Source of the DNA: Pseudomonadota bacterium
Lineage (GTDB): Bacteria; Pseudomonadota; Gammaproteobacteria; Burkholderiales; Burkholderiaceae_C
NCBI GenBank assembly: GCA_020161215.1
Contig: JAIUOM010000003.1
Location: forward strand, 1 to 64,000
DNA: 64,000 nt
Direction of reading: 5' to 3'
Every line of letters begins with the position of its first letter. The first letter of the stretch is position 1. The notes beneath the pieces were generated by a model. The model was not told where the DNA came from. It did no database searches and saw only the letters and a program-made list of their open reading frames with translations. Position numbers and translations under genes: made by a program. Of the stretch, positions 46,590 through 56,287 are shown piece by piece.

Positions 46590-47159
46590 TCAGGCGCCGA
46601 TGCCCACCAAGGCCACCACGCCCAGCACGGCGAAGATGATGGCCGAAATCACGTGCACCACGCGGATCGGCACCTTGCGCACCAGGCGGTCGCCAAACCA
46701 GACCACCGGGGCGTTGGCCAGCATCATGCCCAGGGTGGTGCCGGCCACCACGGCGGCCCACTGCTGGTACTGCGCGGCCAGGGCCACGGTGGCGATCTGG
46801 GTCTTGTCGCCCATCTCGGCCAGGAAGAAGGCCACCAGGGTGGTGCCGAACACGCCGAGCTTGGAGACCGACTTGGGCTCGTCGTCCTCGTCCAGCTTGT
46901 CGGGGATCAGCATCCACACCGCCATGGCGATGAAGGAGCCGCCCAGCACCCAGCGCAGCACGTCGGGGCCCAGCACGGTGGTGACCCAGCTGCCCACCGC
47001 GCCGGCCAGGGCGTGGTTGAACAAGGTGGCGATCAGGATGCCCCAGACGATGGGCCAGGGCTTGCGGAACCGCGCGGCCAGCACCAGGGACAGCAACTGT
47101 GTTTTGTCGCCCATTTCGGCCAGGGCGACGATGCCGGTGGAGATAAGAAATGCTTCCAT
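46590..47159 (-). CDS. TMEM165/GDT1 family cation exporter (UPF0016)
   Basis: A 189-residue membrane protein with about six helices in two related halves, each with the family signature: [19 protein letters not shown] and [19 protein letters not shown]. Bacterial members export Mn2+ or exchange Ca2+/H+. It has an acidic central loop ([13 protein letters not shown]). A terminator hairpin lies 71 bp upstream on the same strand, so its own promoter must be within that gap or it is controlled by read-through. Confidence 0.93.
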   Translation of the reverse strand: MEAFLISTGIVALAEMGDKTQLLSLVLAARFRKPWPIVWGILIATLFNHALAGAVGSWVTTVLGPDVLRWVLGGSFIAMAVWMLIPDKLDEDDEPKSVSKLGVFGTTLVAFFLAEMGDKTQIATVALAAQYQQWAAVVAGTTLGMMLANAPVVWFGDRLVRKVPIRVVHVISAIIFAVLGVVALVGIGA

Positions 47160-47229
47160 TCTTTTTCTAGGGGGAGTTGAGATTCAGAACCTGGGTGCCA
47201 GGGTCGCGACAGCCCCCCGGAAACAGCGC

Positions 47230-47257
47230 AAAAAAACAAGGCGCATGATGCGCCTTG
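47230..47257 (-). terminator. Rho-independent terminator upstream of the GDT1-type gene
   Basis: On the minus strand CAAGGCGCAT/ATGCGCCTTG (47257-47248 with 47246-47237) is followed by seven T residues (47236-47230). It may end the chimeric hydratase transcript. Confidence 0.8.
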
Positions 47258-47302
47258 CGGGCTGAAAAGACACGGCCGACGCCGTTCATTCAGCTGTTTA
47301 AA

Positions 47303-47346
47303 ACAGTCATTTTCATCCAAAACGCCGACCCTTGGCCGGCGTAGGG
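47303..47346 (-). repeat. Family A palindromic repeat, copy 12, degenerate
   Basis: The core ACGCCGGCCAAGGGTCGG is clear on the minus strand; the AT-rich end is only partly preserved. It faces copy 13, and the cores (47329-47340 and 47426-47437) are 12 bp perfect inverted repeats of each other. Confidence 0.55.
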
Positions 47347-47354
47347 GCATCGAA

Positions 47355-47374
47355 CGGGCGGGGTGTGCCGCCCG
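47355..47374. repeat. Small hairpin between facing family A copies
   Basis: Seven base pair arms CGGGCGG/CCGCCCG with a 6 nt loop lie in the centre of the facing repeats 12 and 13. Confidence 0.55.
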
Positions 47375-47389
47375 GTCCGGGCATCCGGG

Positions 47390-47447
47390 CGCTATTTTAA
47401 ACATAGCTGCCCAGGATGTCTGCATGCCGGCCAAGGGCAAGAATCAC
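47390..47447 (+). repeat. Family A palindromic repeat, copy 13
   Basis: GCTATTTTAAACATAGCTGC and CATGCCGGCCAAGGGC. It overlaps the 3' end of the chimeric hydratase gene by about 4 bp. Confidence 0.72.
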
Positions 47448-47740
47448 TTGTGTTTTCGCATGAACGGCGCCATGAAGCGGGCCGGCTCGCCGGTGGCGAA
47501 GGCGGCGGCGAACTCGTCCACGCCGCGGGCGATGGCGGTGGCCAGGTCGCTCTCCTGCCACTCGCGCAGCAGGCGCTTTTGCTGGCGCAGCACCTGGGGC
47601 CCGAGCGCCGCGAACTGCGCCGCCAGGCGGGCCACTTCGTCGTCCAGGCGGTCCGCCGGCACCACCGTGTCGACCAGGCCCCAGTCCAGGGCCTGGTCGA
47701 TTGCCAGGAACAGCTTAAGGTCCGTCAGTTCGTAGCGCAT
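47444..47740 (-). pseudogene. Chimera: LysR N-terminus joined to enoyl-CoA hydratase C-terminus
   Basis: A 98-residue frame with its own GGAGGA ribosome site and ATG. The first ~14 residues, MRYELTDLKLFLAI, are the opening of a LysR regulator's helix-turn-helix domain. The remainder, from about QALDWGLVDTVVPADRLDDE to PARFMAPFMRKHK, is the last third of an enoyl-CoA hydratase/isomerase, without the oxyanion-hole and catalytic glutamate regions. A deletion probably fused two neighbouring genes. It may still be translated but cannot be an active hydratase. Confidence 0.72.
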
Positions 47741-47970
47741 GGCGTCCTCCGCAAACGCCTTCGCGCGCCGCGCTCGCCAAGGCCCACCGATTGTGCCTGC
47801 GCGGCCAGCCTGGGCCAGGCGGTGGCGCGCGGCGGCGACCGAGGAACGCACCAACCAAGTGCACTCGGAGTGCGTCGGCCCGGGTCGGCATGGCGCCGTG
47901 GGGCCGACCCACGCCCCTGGACGGAACACGGTGGCCGGCGCCACGCCGCGCGCGGAGCCGTCAGCCCGGC

Positions 47971-48036
47971 CCTCAAAATGCTATTTAAATAGTAGCCATT
48001 CAGGATTAATCCACGCCGACCTGTGGCCATTTTGAC
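47971..48036 (+). repeat. Family A palindromic repeat, copy 14
   Basis: CTCAAAATGCTATTTAAATA, TAGCC, TCAGG and CCACGCCGACCTGTGGCC, with a T-rich tail. It lies about 85 bp upstream of the amtB promoter. Confidence 0.7.
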
Positions 48037-48120
48037 TCGAAATCGACGAATTCGACCTGAAACCCACCTCCGCGCCAACGACCCAGGACGGGGCGCCCGC
48101 AGACACATCGCGCCCCAATC

Positions 48121-48136
48121 TGGCCCATTTCTTGCT
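48121..48136 (+). promoter_or_regulatory. Sigma-54-type promoter of amtB
   Basis: TGGCCCATTTCTTGCT fits the -24/-12 consensus (TGGCAC-N5-TTGCW), with exactly 10 nt between GG and GC. Transcription would start near 48147, giving a leader of about 63 nt. Nitrogen control by NtrC and RpoN is the expected mode for an ammonium transporter. I could not pick out a clear NtrC site upstream. Confidence 0.75.
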
Positions 48137-48209
48137 TCATGCCTGCCGGCACGCCCAGGCACGAGGCGTTCCGCACCAAAGCACACTCATTCGCACAGGA
48201 AATTCAGGC

Positions 48210-49412
48210 ATGGATGCACTAAAACAGGGCGCCGACGCGCTCTTCGTCTTGCTGGGGGGCATCATGGTGCTGGCCATGCATGCCGGTTTCGCGTTCCTGG
48301 AGCTGGGCACGGTGCGCAAGAAGAACCAGGTGAACGCGCTGGTCAAGATCCTGGTGGATTTCTCGGTGTCCACCGTCGTGTACTTCCTGGTCGGCTACGG
48401 CGTGGCCTACGGCACGCACTTCTTCGTCGGCGCCGAGCAACTGGCGGCCAGGAACGGCTACGACCTGGTCAAGTTCTTCTTTTTGCTGACCTTCGCGGCC
48501 GCCATCCCGGCCATCATCTCGGGCGGCATCGCCGAGCGCGCCAAGTTCTGGCCGCAGCTGATCGCCACGGCGGTGATCGTGGGCTTTGTCTACCCGTTTT
48601 TCGAGGGCATCGCCTGGAACCAGCACTTTGGCGTGCAGGCCTGGATCAAGTCGCTGACGGGCGAGGAGTTTCACGACTTCGCCGGCTCGGTGGTGGTGCA
48701 CGCGGTAGGCGGCTGGATCGCGCTGCCGGCGGTGCTGCTGCTGGGCGCGCGCCACAACCGCTACCGCAAGGACGGCGGCATGAGCGCGCACCCGCCGTCC
48801 AACATCCCTTTCCTGGCGCTGGGCGCGTGGATTCTGACGGTGGGCTGGTTCGGCTTCAACGTGATGAGCGCGCAGACGCTGGACAAGATCTCGGGCCTGG
48901 TGGCCGTCAACTCGCTGATGGCCATGGTCGGCGGCACCCTGGTGGCGCTGGCGCTGGGCAAGAACGACCCCGGTTTCGTGCACAACGGCCCGCTGGCCGG
49001 CCTGGTGGCGGTGTGCGCCGGCTCCGACCTGATGCACCCGATGGGTGCCTTGGTGGTCGGCGGCATCGCCGGCGCGCTGTTCGTGGTGATGTTCACCCTG
49101 GTGCAAAACCGCTGGAAGATCGACGACGTGCTGGGCGTGTGGCCGCTGCACGGCCTGTGCGGCACCTGGGGCGGCTTGGCGGCGGGCATCTTCGGCAGCC
49201 AGGCGCTGGGGGGTCTGGGCGGGGTGAGCTTCGGCGCGCAGCTCATCGGCACCCTGCTGGGCGTGGCCTGGGCGCTGCTGGGCGGCGTGGTGGTGTACGG
49301 CCTGCTCAAGAAGCTGACCGGCCTGCGCCTGACCCAGGAAGAAGAGTACAACGGGGCCGATTTGAGCATCCACCAGGTCACCTCCACCCCGGAGCGCGAG
49401 GTCAGTTGGTAG
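48210..49412 (+). CDS. amtB: Ammonium transporter Amt
   Basis: A 400-residue ammonium channel with about eleven helices. Seen: GGIMVLAMHAGFAFLELGTV, the SGGIAERAKFW segment, the pore-region DFAGSVVVHAVGGWIALPAV and PLHGLCGTWGGLAAGIFG with conserved histidines. Start MDALKQGADALFVLLGG; no separate signal peptide is obvious. No glnK follows, unlike the usual glnK-amtB pair. The C-terminal tail is short and ends EREVSW. Confidence 0.93.
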   Translation: MDALKQGADALFVLLGGIMVLAMHAGFAFLELGTVRKKNQVNALVKILVDFSVSTVVYFLVGYGVAYGTHFFVGAEQLAARNGYDLVKFFFLLTFAAAIPAIISGGIAERAKFWPQLIATAVIVGFVYPFFEGIAWNQHFGVQAWIKSLTGEEFHDFAGSVVVHAVGGWIALPAVLLLGARHNRYRKDGGMSAHPPSNIPFLALGAWILTVGWFGFNVMSAQTLDKISGLVAVNSLMAMVGGTLVALALGKNDPGFVHNGPLAGLVAVCAGSDLMHPMGALVVGGIAGALFVVMFTLVQNRWKIDDVLGVWPLHGLCGTWGGLAAGIFGSQALGGLGGVSFGAQLIGTLLGVAWALLGGVVVYGLLKKLTGLRLTQEEEYNGADLSIHQVTSTPEREVSW

Positions 49413-49481
49413 GCCAATTTCAGGGACATTCGGACAAGCCCCGAAATAACCTTGAAAGTCAATCGGGTTTTTTCCATATGC

Positions 49482-49510
49482 TTGACTTTGGAGGTTCTGG
49501 CGCATAATCG
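49482..49510 (+). promoter_or_regulatory. Sigma-70-type promoter of the RNA-binding protein gene
   Basis: TTGACT (49482-49487) and a -10 in CATAATCG (CATAAT at 49503-49508 with a 15 bp spacer, or TAATCG at 49505-49510 with 17 bp). The leader is then about 135 nt long and contains a hairpin GTGTGC/GCACAC near 49516-49533. Long structured leaders are common on cold-inducible RNA-binding protein genes. Confidence 0.6.
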
Positions 49511-49649
49511 CGCGAGTGTGCACCTTCGCACACCATATGTGGGTTTGCGGTGATCACGGTGAGTTGCCCTTTTTGTCCCTCTGCAGGGACCTTCGAAGGC
49601 GTTTTCCAGGCTCCATCGCTTTTTTTTGGTCTTTGAGGAGTCCCTTTTA

Positions 49650-50252
<603 letters not shown>

Positions 50253-50300
50253 TGCGCTTGCCGCTTGCGCCCTTGCGGCGTGACGCGGTGCAGCCCAGAT

Positions 50301-50330
50301 AAAAAGGACTCCCTGGCGGAGTCCTTTTTT
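50301..50330. terminator. Bidirectional rho-independent terminator
   Basis: AAAAAGGACTCC and GGAGTCCTTTTTT form a perfect stem with A and T tracts on the two sides. It serves both the RNA-binding protein gene and the convergent SDR gene. Confidence 0.92.
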
Positions 50331-50352
50331 CATGCCCGCGCCCGAAGGCGCG

Positions 50353-51147
50353 TCAGCGCTCGCCCTGGCGCGCCTTGCGTGGGCGACCGGCCAGCACGCG
50401 GTCGAACACCGGGTTGGGCAGCAGGCGCAGCAGTTTGGCCACCACGCCCATCTGCCACGGAATCACGCGGTAGCTGACGCCGGCCGCGATGGCGCGAAAG
50501 GCGCGCTCGGCAAACGCCTCGGGCGACAGCAGAAACGGCATGGCGTAGCGGTTGCCGCGCGTCAGCGGGGTATCGACGTAGCCCGGCAGCAGGGTCACGA
50601 CGCGCACGCCGTCGGCGCGCAACTCGCCGCGCAGGCTTTCGCAGTAGCCGACCACGGCCGCCTTGCTGGCGCAGTAGGCGCCGTGCCCGGGCAGGCCACG
50701 GATGGCGGCGACGCTGGCAATGCCCACCAGGGTACCGTGGCCGCGCTGGCGCATGGGCTCGACAAAGTGCTGAAAGGTGGCGGCCAGGCCGGTGTTGTTG
50801 GTGGCGAAGGTGCGCACCATCACGTCCAGGTCGGCGCGGTCGGCGGTGTCCATGCCGACGCTGATGCCGGCGTTGGCGATCACCACCTCGGGCAGGCCTT
50901 GTTCGGCCAGGCAGCGCGCGGCGGCGGCGGTGATGCTGTCGATGCGCGCCACGTCGGCCGCGTACACGCGCCAGCGCTCGGCCGGCCAGCCTTGCGCCTG
51001 GGCCCAGGCCGTGAGTTCGGCTTCGCGCCGGGCGACCAGGGCCAGGTGCCAGCCGGCCTCGGCGTAGCGCCGCGCCAGGGCTTGGCCGATGCCGCTGGAG
51101 GCGCCGGTGATGAAGGCCAGAGGGGCGGAGTCCATGGGCGTCGGCAT
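50353..51147 (-). CDS. Short-chain dehydrogenase/reductase
   Basis: A 264-residue classical SDR: cofactor motif ITGASSGIGQALARRYAEAG, VIANAGISVGM and the catalytic YCASK with the upstream serine in GIASVAAIRGL. The substrate is unknown. ATG 51135 is an alternative start. It follows lptC by 7 bp on the same strand and could be transcribed with it; related genomes usually have lptA there. Confidence 0.9.
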   Translation of the reverse strand: MPTPMDSAPLAFITGASSGIGQALARRYAEAGWHLALVARREAELTAWAQAQGWPAERWRVYAADVARIDSITAAAARCLAEQGLPEVVIANAGISVGMDTADRADLDVMVRTFATNNTGLAATFQHFVEPMRQRGHGTLVGIASVAAIRGLPGHGAYCASKAAVVGYCESLRGELRADGVRVVTLLPGYVDTPLTRGNRYAMPFLLSPEAFAERAFRAIAAGVSYRVIPWQMGVVAKLLRLLPNPVFDRVLAGRPRKARQGER

Positions 51148-51154
51148 GGCGCGC

Positions 51155-51799
51155 TCAGCGCCGCGGGGTCTTGTCGGGCCGCGTGCTGGCCGGCTGAAGA
51201 ACACCCCGCACCCGGCCTTGCAGGTGGCCCACGCCGGTCCGGTTGTCGTACTCCAGGGTGTCGCCGGTGAAGCGGTTCGGGCCGCGCCAGAGCTCGACCG
51301 GCTGGTCCGAGGACACCCGGTCCTCGTCGACGAAGGCGTGCAGGAACTCACCGCGGAATTCCATGCGCGGGTCGATTTCGCCGCGCGAACGCTGGTGGGG
51401 CTCGCGCACCACGTGGGCGTTGCCGTACAGCTTGATCTCGGAGCCGTCGCCGTTGGATTCACCGCGCCGCGCCGTGGCCGTGGTCAGGCGGCCGGTCTCG
51501 TCGATGGAGCGCATGCGCGGGTTTTGCACCTCCAACGTGTCGGTGGCCGGGAAATGGTGGCCCTCCACCCCGATCAGCTCGGACTTCAGCCGTCCGTCCG
51601 GGTCGAACACGCGCACCGAGAAGTCGCGCATGAAGTAATCGGGTGCGCTGGACACCGGTCGCTCGGCGGACGCATCGGGCAGCTTGGGCGTGTTGCGCAC
51701 CAGCCACCAGGTGCCCAGGGCAAACAACACCATGAGCAGGGCCGGCAGCCACACCGACAGCTGGTGCAGGCTTTGGCGCAGCAGGTGCCGCTGGGTCAT
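51155..51799 (-). CDS. lptC: LPS export ABC transporter periplasmic protein LptC
   Basis: A 214-residue protein with one N-terminal membrane helix (LHQLSVWLPALLMVLFALGT) and a periplasmic beta-jellyroll domain including PDYFMRDFSVRVFDPDGRLK. LptC hands lipopolysaccharide from LptBFG to LptA. Its start overlaps the kdsC stop by 4 bp. lptA and lptB, normally next, are absent. Confidence 0.9.
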   Translation of the reverse strand: MTQRHLLRQSLHQLSVWLPALLMVLFALGTWWLVRNTPKLPDASAERPVSSAPDYFMRDFSVRVFDPDGRLKSELIGVEGHHFPATDTLEVQNPRMRSIDETGRLTTATARRGESNGDGSEIKLYGNAHVVREPHQRSRGEIDPRMEFRGEFLHAFVDEDRVSSDQPVELWRGPNRFTGDTLEYDNRTGVGHLQGRVRGVLQPASTRPDKTPRR

Positions 51800-52374
51800 G
51801 CGGGGCCGCCTTCCGGGGGATCCAGCTGCTCGGCCAGCAGGTGGCGGTAGTGGCCGCCAGCGACCAGCAGCAGATCACAGAATTCGCGCGCCGCGCCCTC
51901 GCCCGCCGGCGCGGCGGTGACGTGGTGCGCCAGCGCGCGCGCCTCGGCATGGGCCTGGGGCGGCGCGCAGGCGAAGGCCACGCGCCGCAGCACCGGCAGA
52001 TCGGGCCAGTCGTCGCCCATGGCGGCGGCCTGGGCCCAGTCCAGCCCCAGCTCGGCCAGCATGGCCTCGGCGGCGGGGCGTTTGTCCTCTGTGCCCAGGC
52101 GCAGGTGCGCCACGCCCAGCGCCCGCAGGCGCAGGCGCAACGGCGCCGAATCGCGCCCCGAAATCACACAGGGCGTGATGCCGGCGCGCGCCAGCAGCTT
52201 CAGCCCGTGGCCGTCCAGGGTGTGGAAGCGCTTGAGCGTCTCGCCTTCGGCGCTGAAGTACAGCCCGCCATCGGTCAGCACGCCATCGACGTCGAAAAAG
52301 GCCACGCGCACGCCCTGCGCGCGCAGCAGCAGCTCGGGCGGCCAGGTCAGGGCGGGTTGGGGCGCCGTGCTCAT
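51796..52374 (-). CDS. kdsC: 3-deoxy-D-manno-octulosonate 8-phosphate phosphatase KdsC
   Basis: A 192-residue HAD-family phosphatase making free Kdo for lipopolysaccharide. HAD motif I is VAFFDVDGVLTDGGLYFS, motif II VISGRDSAP, and motif IV AAMGDDWPDLPVLRRV. Overlaps lptC by 4 bp and follows kdsD by 124 bp. Confidence 0.94.
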   Translation of the reverse strand: MSTAPQPALTWPPELLLRAQGVRVAFFDVDGVLTDGGLYFSAEGETLKRFHTLDGHGLKLLARAGITPCVISGRDSAPLRLRLRALGVAHLRLGTEDKRPAAEAMLAELGLDWAQAAAMGDDWPDLPVLRRVAFACAPPQAHAEARALAHHVTAAPAGEGAAREFCDLLLVAGGHYRHLLAEQLDPPEGGPA

Positions 52375-52498
52375 GCGAGGAGCCCAACGCCCGACAGGGG
52401 CCGCGCGGCTCGCCTTGTCAGCGCATCCGCCACCAGCGCGTGGGTCCGCTCGCGGGGCGACGGCGCCCCAGCGCGCAATGGGTACAGCCTGGGGGCGG

Positions 52499-53476
52499 TC
52501 ATATCACCTTCGCCCGCATCAAATCGTTGCTGTTCAGGGCCCCGACCAGGCGGCCCTCGGCGTCCACCACCAGCAGGCCGGTGATGCGGTGCTTTTCCAT
52601 GGCGTCGGCGGCCTCGGCGGCCAGGGCGTCGTCGCGGATCAGGTGCGGGCGGGGGTGCATCACGTCGGCGGCCGTCAGGGCGCGCAAATCGCGGCCGGTT
52701 TCGACCAGCCGGCGCAGGTCGCCGTCGGTGAAGATGCCGAGCACGCGGCCGTCGGCATCGACCACCGCCGACGCCCCCAGGCCCTTGCGCGACATCTCGC
52801 CCATCAGCTCGGCAAAACCCGTGCCCCCCCCCACGCGGGGCACCTGCTCGCCGCCGCGCATGACGTCGGCCACGCGCGTGAGCAGGCGCCGCCCGAGCGC
52901 CCCGCCGGGGTGCGAGCGGGCGAAATCCTCGGCCTTGAAGCCGCGCGCGTCGAGCAGGGCCACGGCCAGCGCGTCGCCCAGGGCCAGCTGGGCGGTGGTG
53001 CTGGCGGTGGGCGCCAGGTTCAGGGGGCAGGCCTCCTTCTCGACCGCGCTGTCCAGCACCACGTCGGCGTGGCGCGCCAACGTGGAGTGGGCACCGCCGG
53101 TGATGGCCAGCAGGGGCACGCCCAGGCGCTTGACCAGGGGCAACAGGGTGGTGAGTTCATCCACCTCGCCACTATTGGAGACGGCCAATACCGCGTCCTG
53201 AGCCTGAATCATGCCCAGATCGCCATGGCTGGCCTCGGCCGGGTGCACGAACATGGCCGGCGTGCCGGTGGAGGCCAACGTGGCGGCGATCTTGCGCCCG
53301 ACGTGGCCGCTCTTGCCCATGCCCATCACGACCACGCGGCCGCTCAGCGCCAGCACCAGCGACACGGCCTGGGCAAAGGCCCCGCCCAGGCGCTGCTTGG
53401 CGCCCAGGATGGCCGCCGCCTCGATGTCCAGCGTGTCGCTGGCCAAGCGCAAGGCCCGAGCCGGATCGAAAGTCAT
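52499..53476 (-). CDS. kdsD: Arabinose-5-phosphate isomerase KdsD
   Basis: A 325-residue enzyme converting ribulose 5-phosphate to arabinose 5-phosphate for Kdo synthesis. An SIS domain ([35 protein letters not shown]) is followed by two CBS domains ending [19 protein letters not shown]. Upstream a family A repeat separates it from the divergent antiporter gene. Confidence 0.95.
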   Translation of the reverse strand: MTFDPARALRLASDTLDIEAAAILGAKQRLGGAFAQAVSLVLALSGRVVVMGMGKSGHVGRKIAATLASTGTPAMFVHPAEASHGDLGMIQAQDAVLAVSNSGEVDELTTLLPLVKRLGVPLLAITGGAHSTLARHADVVLDSAVEKEACPLNLAPTASTTAQLALGDALAVALLDARGFKAEDFARSHPGGALGRRLLTRVADVMRGGEQVPRVGGGTGFAELMGEMSRKGLGASAVVDADGRVLGIFTDGDLRRLVETGRDLRALTAADVMHPRPHLIRDDALAAEAADAMEKHRITGLLVVDAEGRLVGALNSNDLMRAKVI

Positions 53477-53504
53477 GGCGCGATTCTATCGGGGGCTTGG
53501 GGGA

Positions 53505-53574
53505 CTTCAGGTTTTGCACAGAAATGCCCATCAGCCGGCGTGGACAAAGCCAAACATGCTATGTTTTTCAAAGC
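53505..53574 (-). repeat. Family A palindromic repeat, copy 15
   Basis: On the minus strand: TTTGAAAAACATAGCATG, then TCCACGCCGGCTGATGGGC. It lies between the divergent kdsD and antiporter genes, where it could affect both promoters. Confidence 0.68.
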
Positions 53575-53671
53575 AATCGAAGGGTTGCCGCGGGCCGCAA
53601 CCGGCCTTTGCCCGGCCGCTGGCGTCGCCCCGGGCTCGCCTGGCTGCCACCTGCTCGGCTAGCATCGCCCC

Positions 53672-55657
53672 ATGGGTCCCTTGGAATTGACGCTGCTGTA
53701 CCTGCTGGCCGCCGTGCTGGGGGTGGTGGTTTGCCGCTGGTTGAAGCTGCCAGCGATCCTGGGCTACCTGCTGGCCGGGGTGCTGATCGAGCCGCGCACC
53801 TTGGGCCTGGCTTTCGGCCAGGACGCCGAGGGCATCAAGTACCTGGCCGAATTCGGCGTGGTGTTCCTGATGTTCGTGATCGGGCTGGAGTTCAACCTGC
53901 CCAAGCTGCGCGCCATGCGCAAGCAGGTGTTCGGGCTGGGCATGGCCCAGGTGGTGCTGACCATGCTGGTGGTGACCCTGGGTTCGCTGGCGCTGGGCTG
54001 GCTGGTGACGACACAATGGCAGATGCGCTGGCAAAGCGCGCTGGCGCTGTCCGGCGCCATGGCCATGAGCAGCACGGCCATCGTGGTGAAGATGATGGCC
54101 GACCGGCTGGAGCTGGAGTCGGCGCACGGCCAGCGCGTGATGGGCGTGCTGCTGTTCCAGGATCTGGCGGTGGTGCCGCTGCTGGTGCTGATCCCGGCGC
54201 TGGGCTCCCAACCGGACCAGTTGCTGGTCGCGCTGGGCCTGGCGGCGCTGAAGGCGGTGGCGCTGATCACCGTGCTGCTGTGGGGCGGCCAGCGCGTGAT
54301 GCGCTGGTGGCTGACCCTGGTGGCGCGGCGCAAGAGCGAAGAGCTGTTCGTGCTCAACCTGCTGCTGATGGCGCTGGGTTTGGCCTGGCTGACCGAGCAC
54401 GCCGGCCTGAGCCTGGCGCTGGGCGCCTTCATCTGTGGCGTGCTGATTTCCGAGACCGAGTACAAGGTGCAGGTCGAGTCCGAGATCCGCCCCTTCCACG
54501 ACGTGCTGCTGGGCCTGTTCTTCATCACCATCGGCATGATGTTGGACTGGCGCCTGGTGCTGCTGCAGTGGCCCATGGTGCTGCTGCTGCTGACGGTGCC
54601 GGTGTTGTTCAAGCTGGTGCTGATCACCGGCCTGGCCAAGGCCATGGGCGCCAGCAGCGGCGTGGCCCTGCGCACCGGTCTGTACCTGGCGCAGGCCGGC
54701 GAATTCGGCTTCGTGCTGCTGACGCTGAGCCAGCGCGAGGGATTGCTCTCGCCCGAATTGTTCCAGCCGGTGCTGGCGGCCATGGTGCTGTCGATGCTGG
54801 CCACGCCCTTCATCATCATGGGCAGCAACCGCATCGTGCTGCGCCTGGTGTCCAGCGAATGGATGCAGCAGTCGCTGCAGATGACCGGCATCGCCCGGCA
54901 GTCGATCAACACCAGCGGCCACGTGTTGATCTGCGGCTACGGCCGCAGCGGCCAGACCATGGCGCGCATGCTGGAGCAGCAGGACATTCCCTATGTGGCG
55001 CTCGATCTCGACCCGGACCGTGTGCGCCAGGCCGCCGCCGCCGGCCAGTCGGTGGCCTTTGGCGACGCCAGCAAGCCGCAGGCGCTGGTCACCGCCGGCC
55101 TGAACCGCGCCAGCGCGGTGGCCATCACCTACCTGGACCTGCACAGCGCGCTGAAAACGCTGGCCGTGATCCGCGCCCAGGCCCCGGAAGTGCCGGTGAT
55201 CGTGCGCACCCAAACCGACCGCGACCTGGACCGCCTGCGCGAGGCCGGCGCCACCGAAATCGTGCCGGAGTCGCAAGAAGGCTCGCTGATGCTGGCCAGT
55301 CACGCGCTGGCGCTGCTGGGCATGCCGATGCGCCGCGTGCTGCGCATCGTGCAGCAGCAGCGCGAGCAGCGCTACGAATTGCTGCGCGGCTACTTTCATG
55401 GCGCCGACGACGCCAGCGAGGACGAAATGCAGGAAGAACGCCTGCACAGCTTTGCCGTGCCGCAAGCCCTGGCCGGACAGCCCCTGGCGCAGCTGCTGGA
55501 GGAAGTGCCCGAGGTGCGCGTGATCAGCCGGCGCCGGCGCGGCGCCGCCGCGTCGGCCGCCGCCGACGACGACAGCCCGCTGCAAGGCGGCGACATCCTG
55601 GTGCTGTCCGGCAAGGCCGAGGCCCTGGCGCGCGCCGGCAAGGCCTTGGGCGCTTGA
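53672..55657 (+). CDS. CPA2-family K+/H+ antiporter (KefB/YbaL type) with RCK domain
   Basis: A 661-residue protein: about twelve membrane helices (residues ~1-385) with [20 protein letters not shown] and [20 protein letters not shown], then a TrkA-N nucleotide-binding domain starting [20 protein letters not shown], and a TrkA-C region near the end. KefB/KefC relatives exchange K+ for H+ and are gated by glutathione adducts; the glutathione genes are also in this window. A kefB-kdsD pairing is common in betaproteobacteria. It sits divergent from kdsD. Confidence 0.92.
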   Translation: MGPLELTLLYLLAAVLGVVVCRWLKLPAILGYLLAGVLIEPRTLGLAFGQDAEGIKYLAEFGVVFLMFVIGLEFNLPKLRAMRKQVFGLGMAQVVLTMLVVTLGSLALGWLVTTQWQMRWQSALALSGAMAMSSTAIVVKMMADRLELESAHGQRVMGVLLFQDLAVVPLLVLIPALGSQPDQLLVALGLAALKAVALITVLLWGGQRVMRWWLTLVARRKSEELFVLNLLLMALGLAWLTEHAGLSLALGAFICGVLISETEYKVQVESEIRPFHDVLLGLFFITIGMMLDWRLVLLQWPMVLLLLTVPVLFKLVLITGLAKAMGASSGVALRTGLYLAQAGEFGFVLLTLSQREGLLSPELFQPVLAAMVLSMLATPFIIMGSNRIVLRLVSSEWMQQSLQMTGIARQSINTSGHVLICGYGRSGQTMARMLEQQDIPYVALDLDPDRVRQAAAAGQSVAFGDASKPQALVTAGLNRASAVAITYLDLHSALKTLAVIRAQAPEVPVIVRTQTDRDLDRLREAGATEIVPESQEGSLMLASHALALLGMPMRRVLRIVQQQREQRYELLRGYFHGADDASEDEMQEERLHSFAVPQALAGQPLAQLLEEVPEVRVISRRRRGAAASAAADDDSPLQGGDILVLSGKAEALARAGKALGA

Positions 55658-55692
55658 AACACCAGCCCTCCACCCGACACAATGGCACCGCC

Positions 55693-56253
55693 ATGAGCAC
55701 CACCGCCCTACCCATCGCCGAATACCTCCGTCAGCACATCCGCACGGTGCCGGATTGGCCCACGCCGGGTGTGCAGTTCCGCGACATCACGCCGCTCTTG
55801 CAGGACCCGCGCGTGTTCCGCGTGCTGATCGACGCCTTCGTGCACCGCTACATGGACCCGGCGCTGCGCCCCGACGTGGTGGCCGGGCTGGATGCGCGCG
55901 GCTTCATCATCGGTTCGGTGGTGGCCTACGAGCTGAACACGGGCTTCGTGCCGATCCGCAAGAAAGGCAAGCTGCCCTACGCGACGGTGGAGGAAACCTA
56001 CGAGCTGGAGTACGGCAGCGCCACCGTCGAGTTGCACACCGACGCGGTGACGCGCGGCCAACGCGTGCTGCTGATCGACGACCTGATCGCCACCGGCGGC
56101 ACCATGATGGCGGGCTGCAAGTTGCTGGAAAAGCTGGGCGCGGTGGTCACGGAAGGCGCGGCCATCGTCGATTTACCCGAACTGGGCGGCTCGGCGCGCC
56201 TGCGTCAGGCCGGCTTGCCGCTGTTCACCATGGTGGCGTTCGAGGGGGAATGA
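55693..56253 (+). CDS. apt: Adenine phosphoribosyltransferase
   Basis: A 186-residue type I phosphoribosyltransferase that salvages adenine to AMP. The PRPP motif is [17 protein letters not shown]; the substrate-side motifs [11 protein letters not shown] and [10 protein letters not shown] are present. The adenine released by the MTA/SAH nucleosidase (10.2 kb) could be its substrate. It converges on the enoyl-CoA hydratase gene. Confidence 0.96.
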   Translation: MSTTALPIAEYLRQHIRTVPDWPTPGVQFRDITPLLQDPRVFRVLIDAFVHRYMDPALRPDVVAGLDARGFIIGSVVAYELNTGFVPIRKKGKLPYATVEETYELEYGSATVELHTDAVTRGQRVLLIDDLIATGGTMMAGCKLLEKLGAVVTEGAAIVDLPELGGSARLRQAGLPLFTMVAFEGE

Positions 56254-56287
56254 GGCGGACTCTGGCGCCCCCCACGGCAGCCCGAGT

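Larger units (their letters stand above)
47741..48209. other. Non-coding gap between the chimera and amtB
   Basis: 469 bp. It holds a hairpin GGGTCGGC/GCCGACCC (47882-47889 with 47903-47910), a short palindrome GCACTCGGAGTGC near 47860, family A copy 14 (47971-48036) and the sigma-54-type promoter of amtB (48121-48136). No gene is recognisable; the first ~200 bp may be scar DNA from the deletion that made the chimera. Confidence 0.6.

Noticed and set aside
47160..47300. Possible manganese (yybP-ykoY) riboswitch upstream of the GDT1-type exporter
   Set aside because: The expected conserved GGGGAGUAG is not on the correct strand, and only a plain terminator hairpin is seen.
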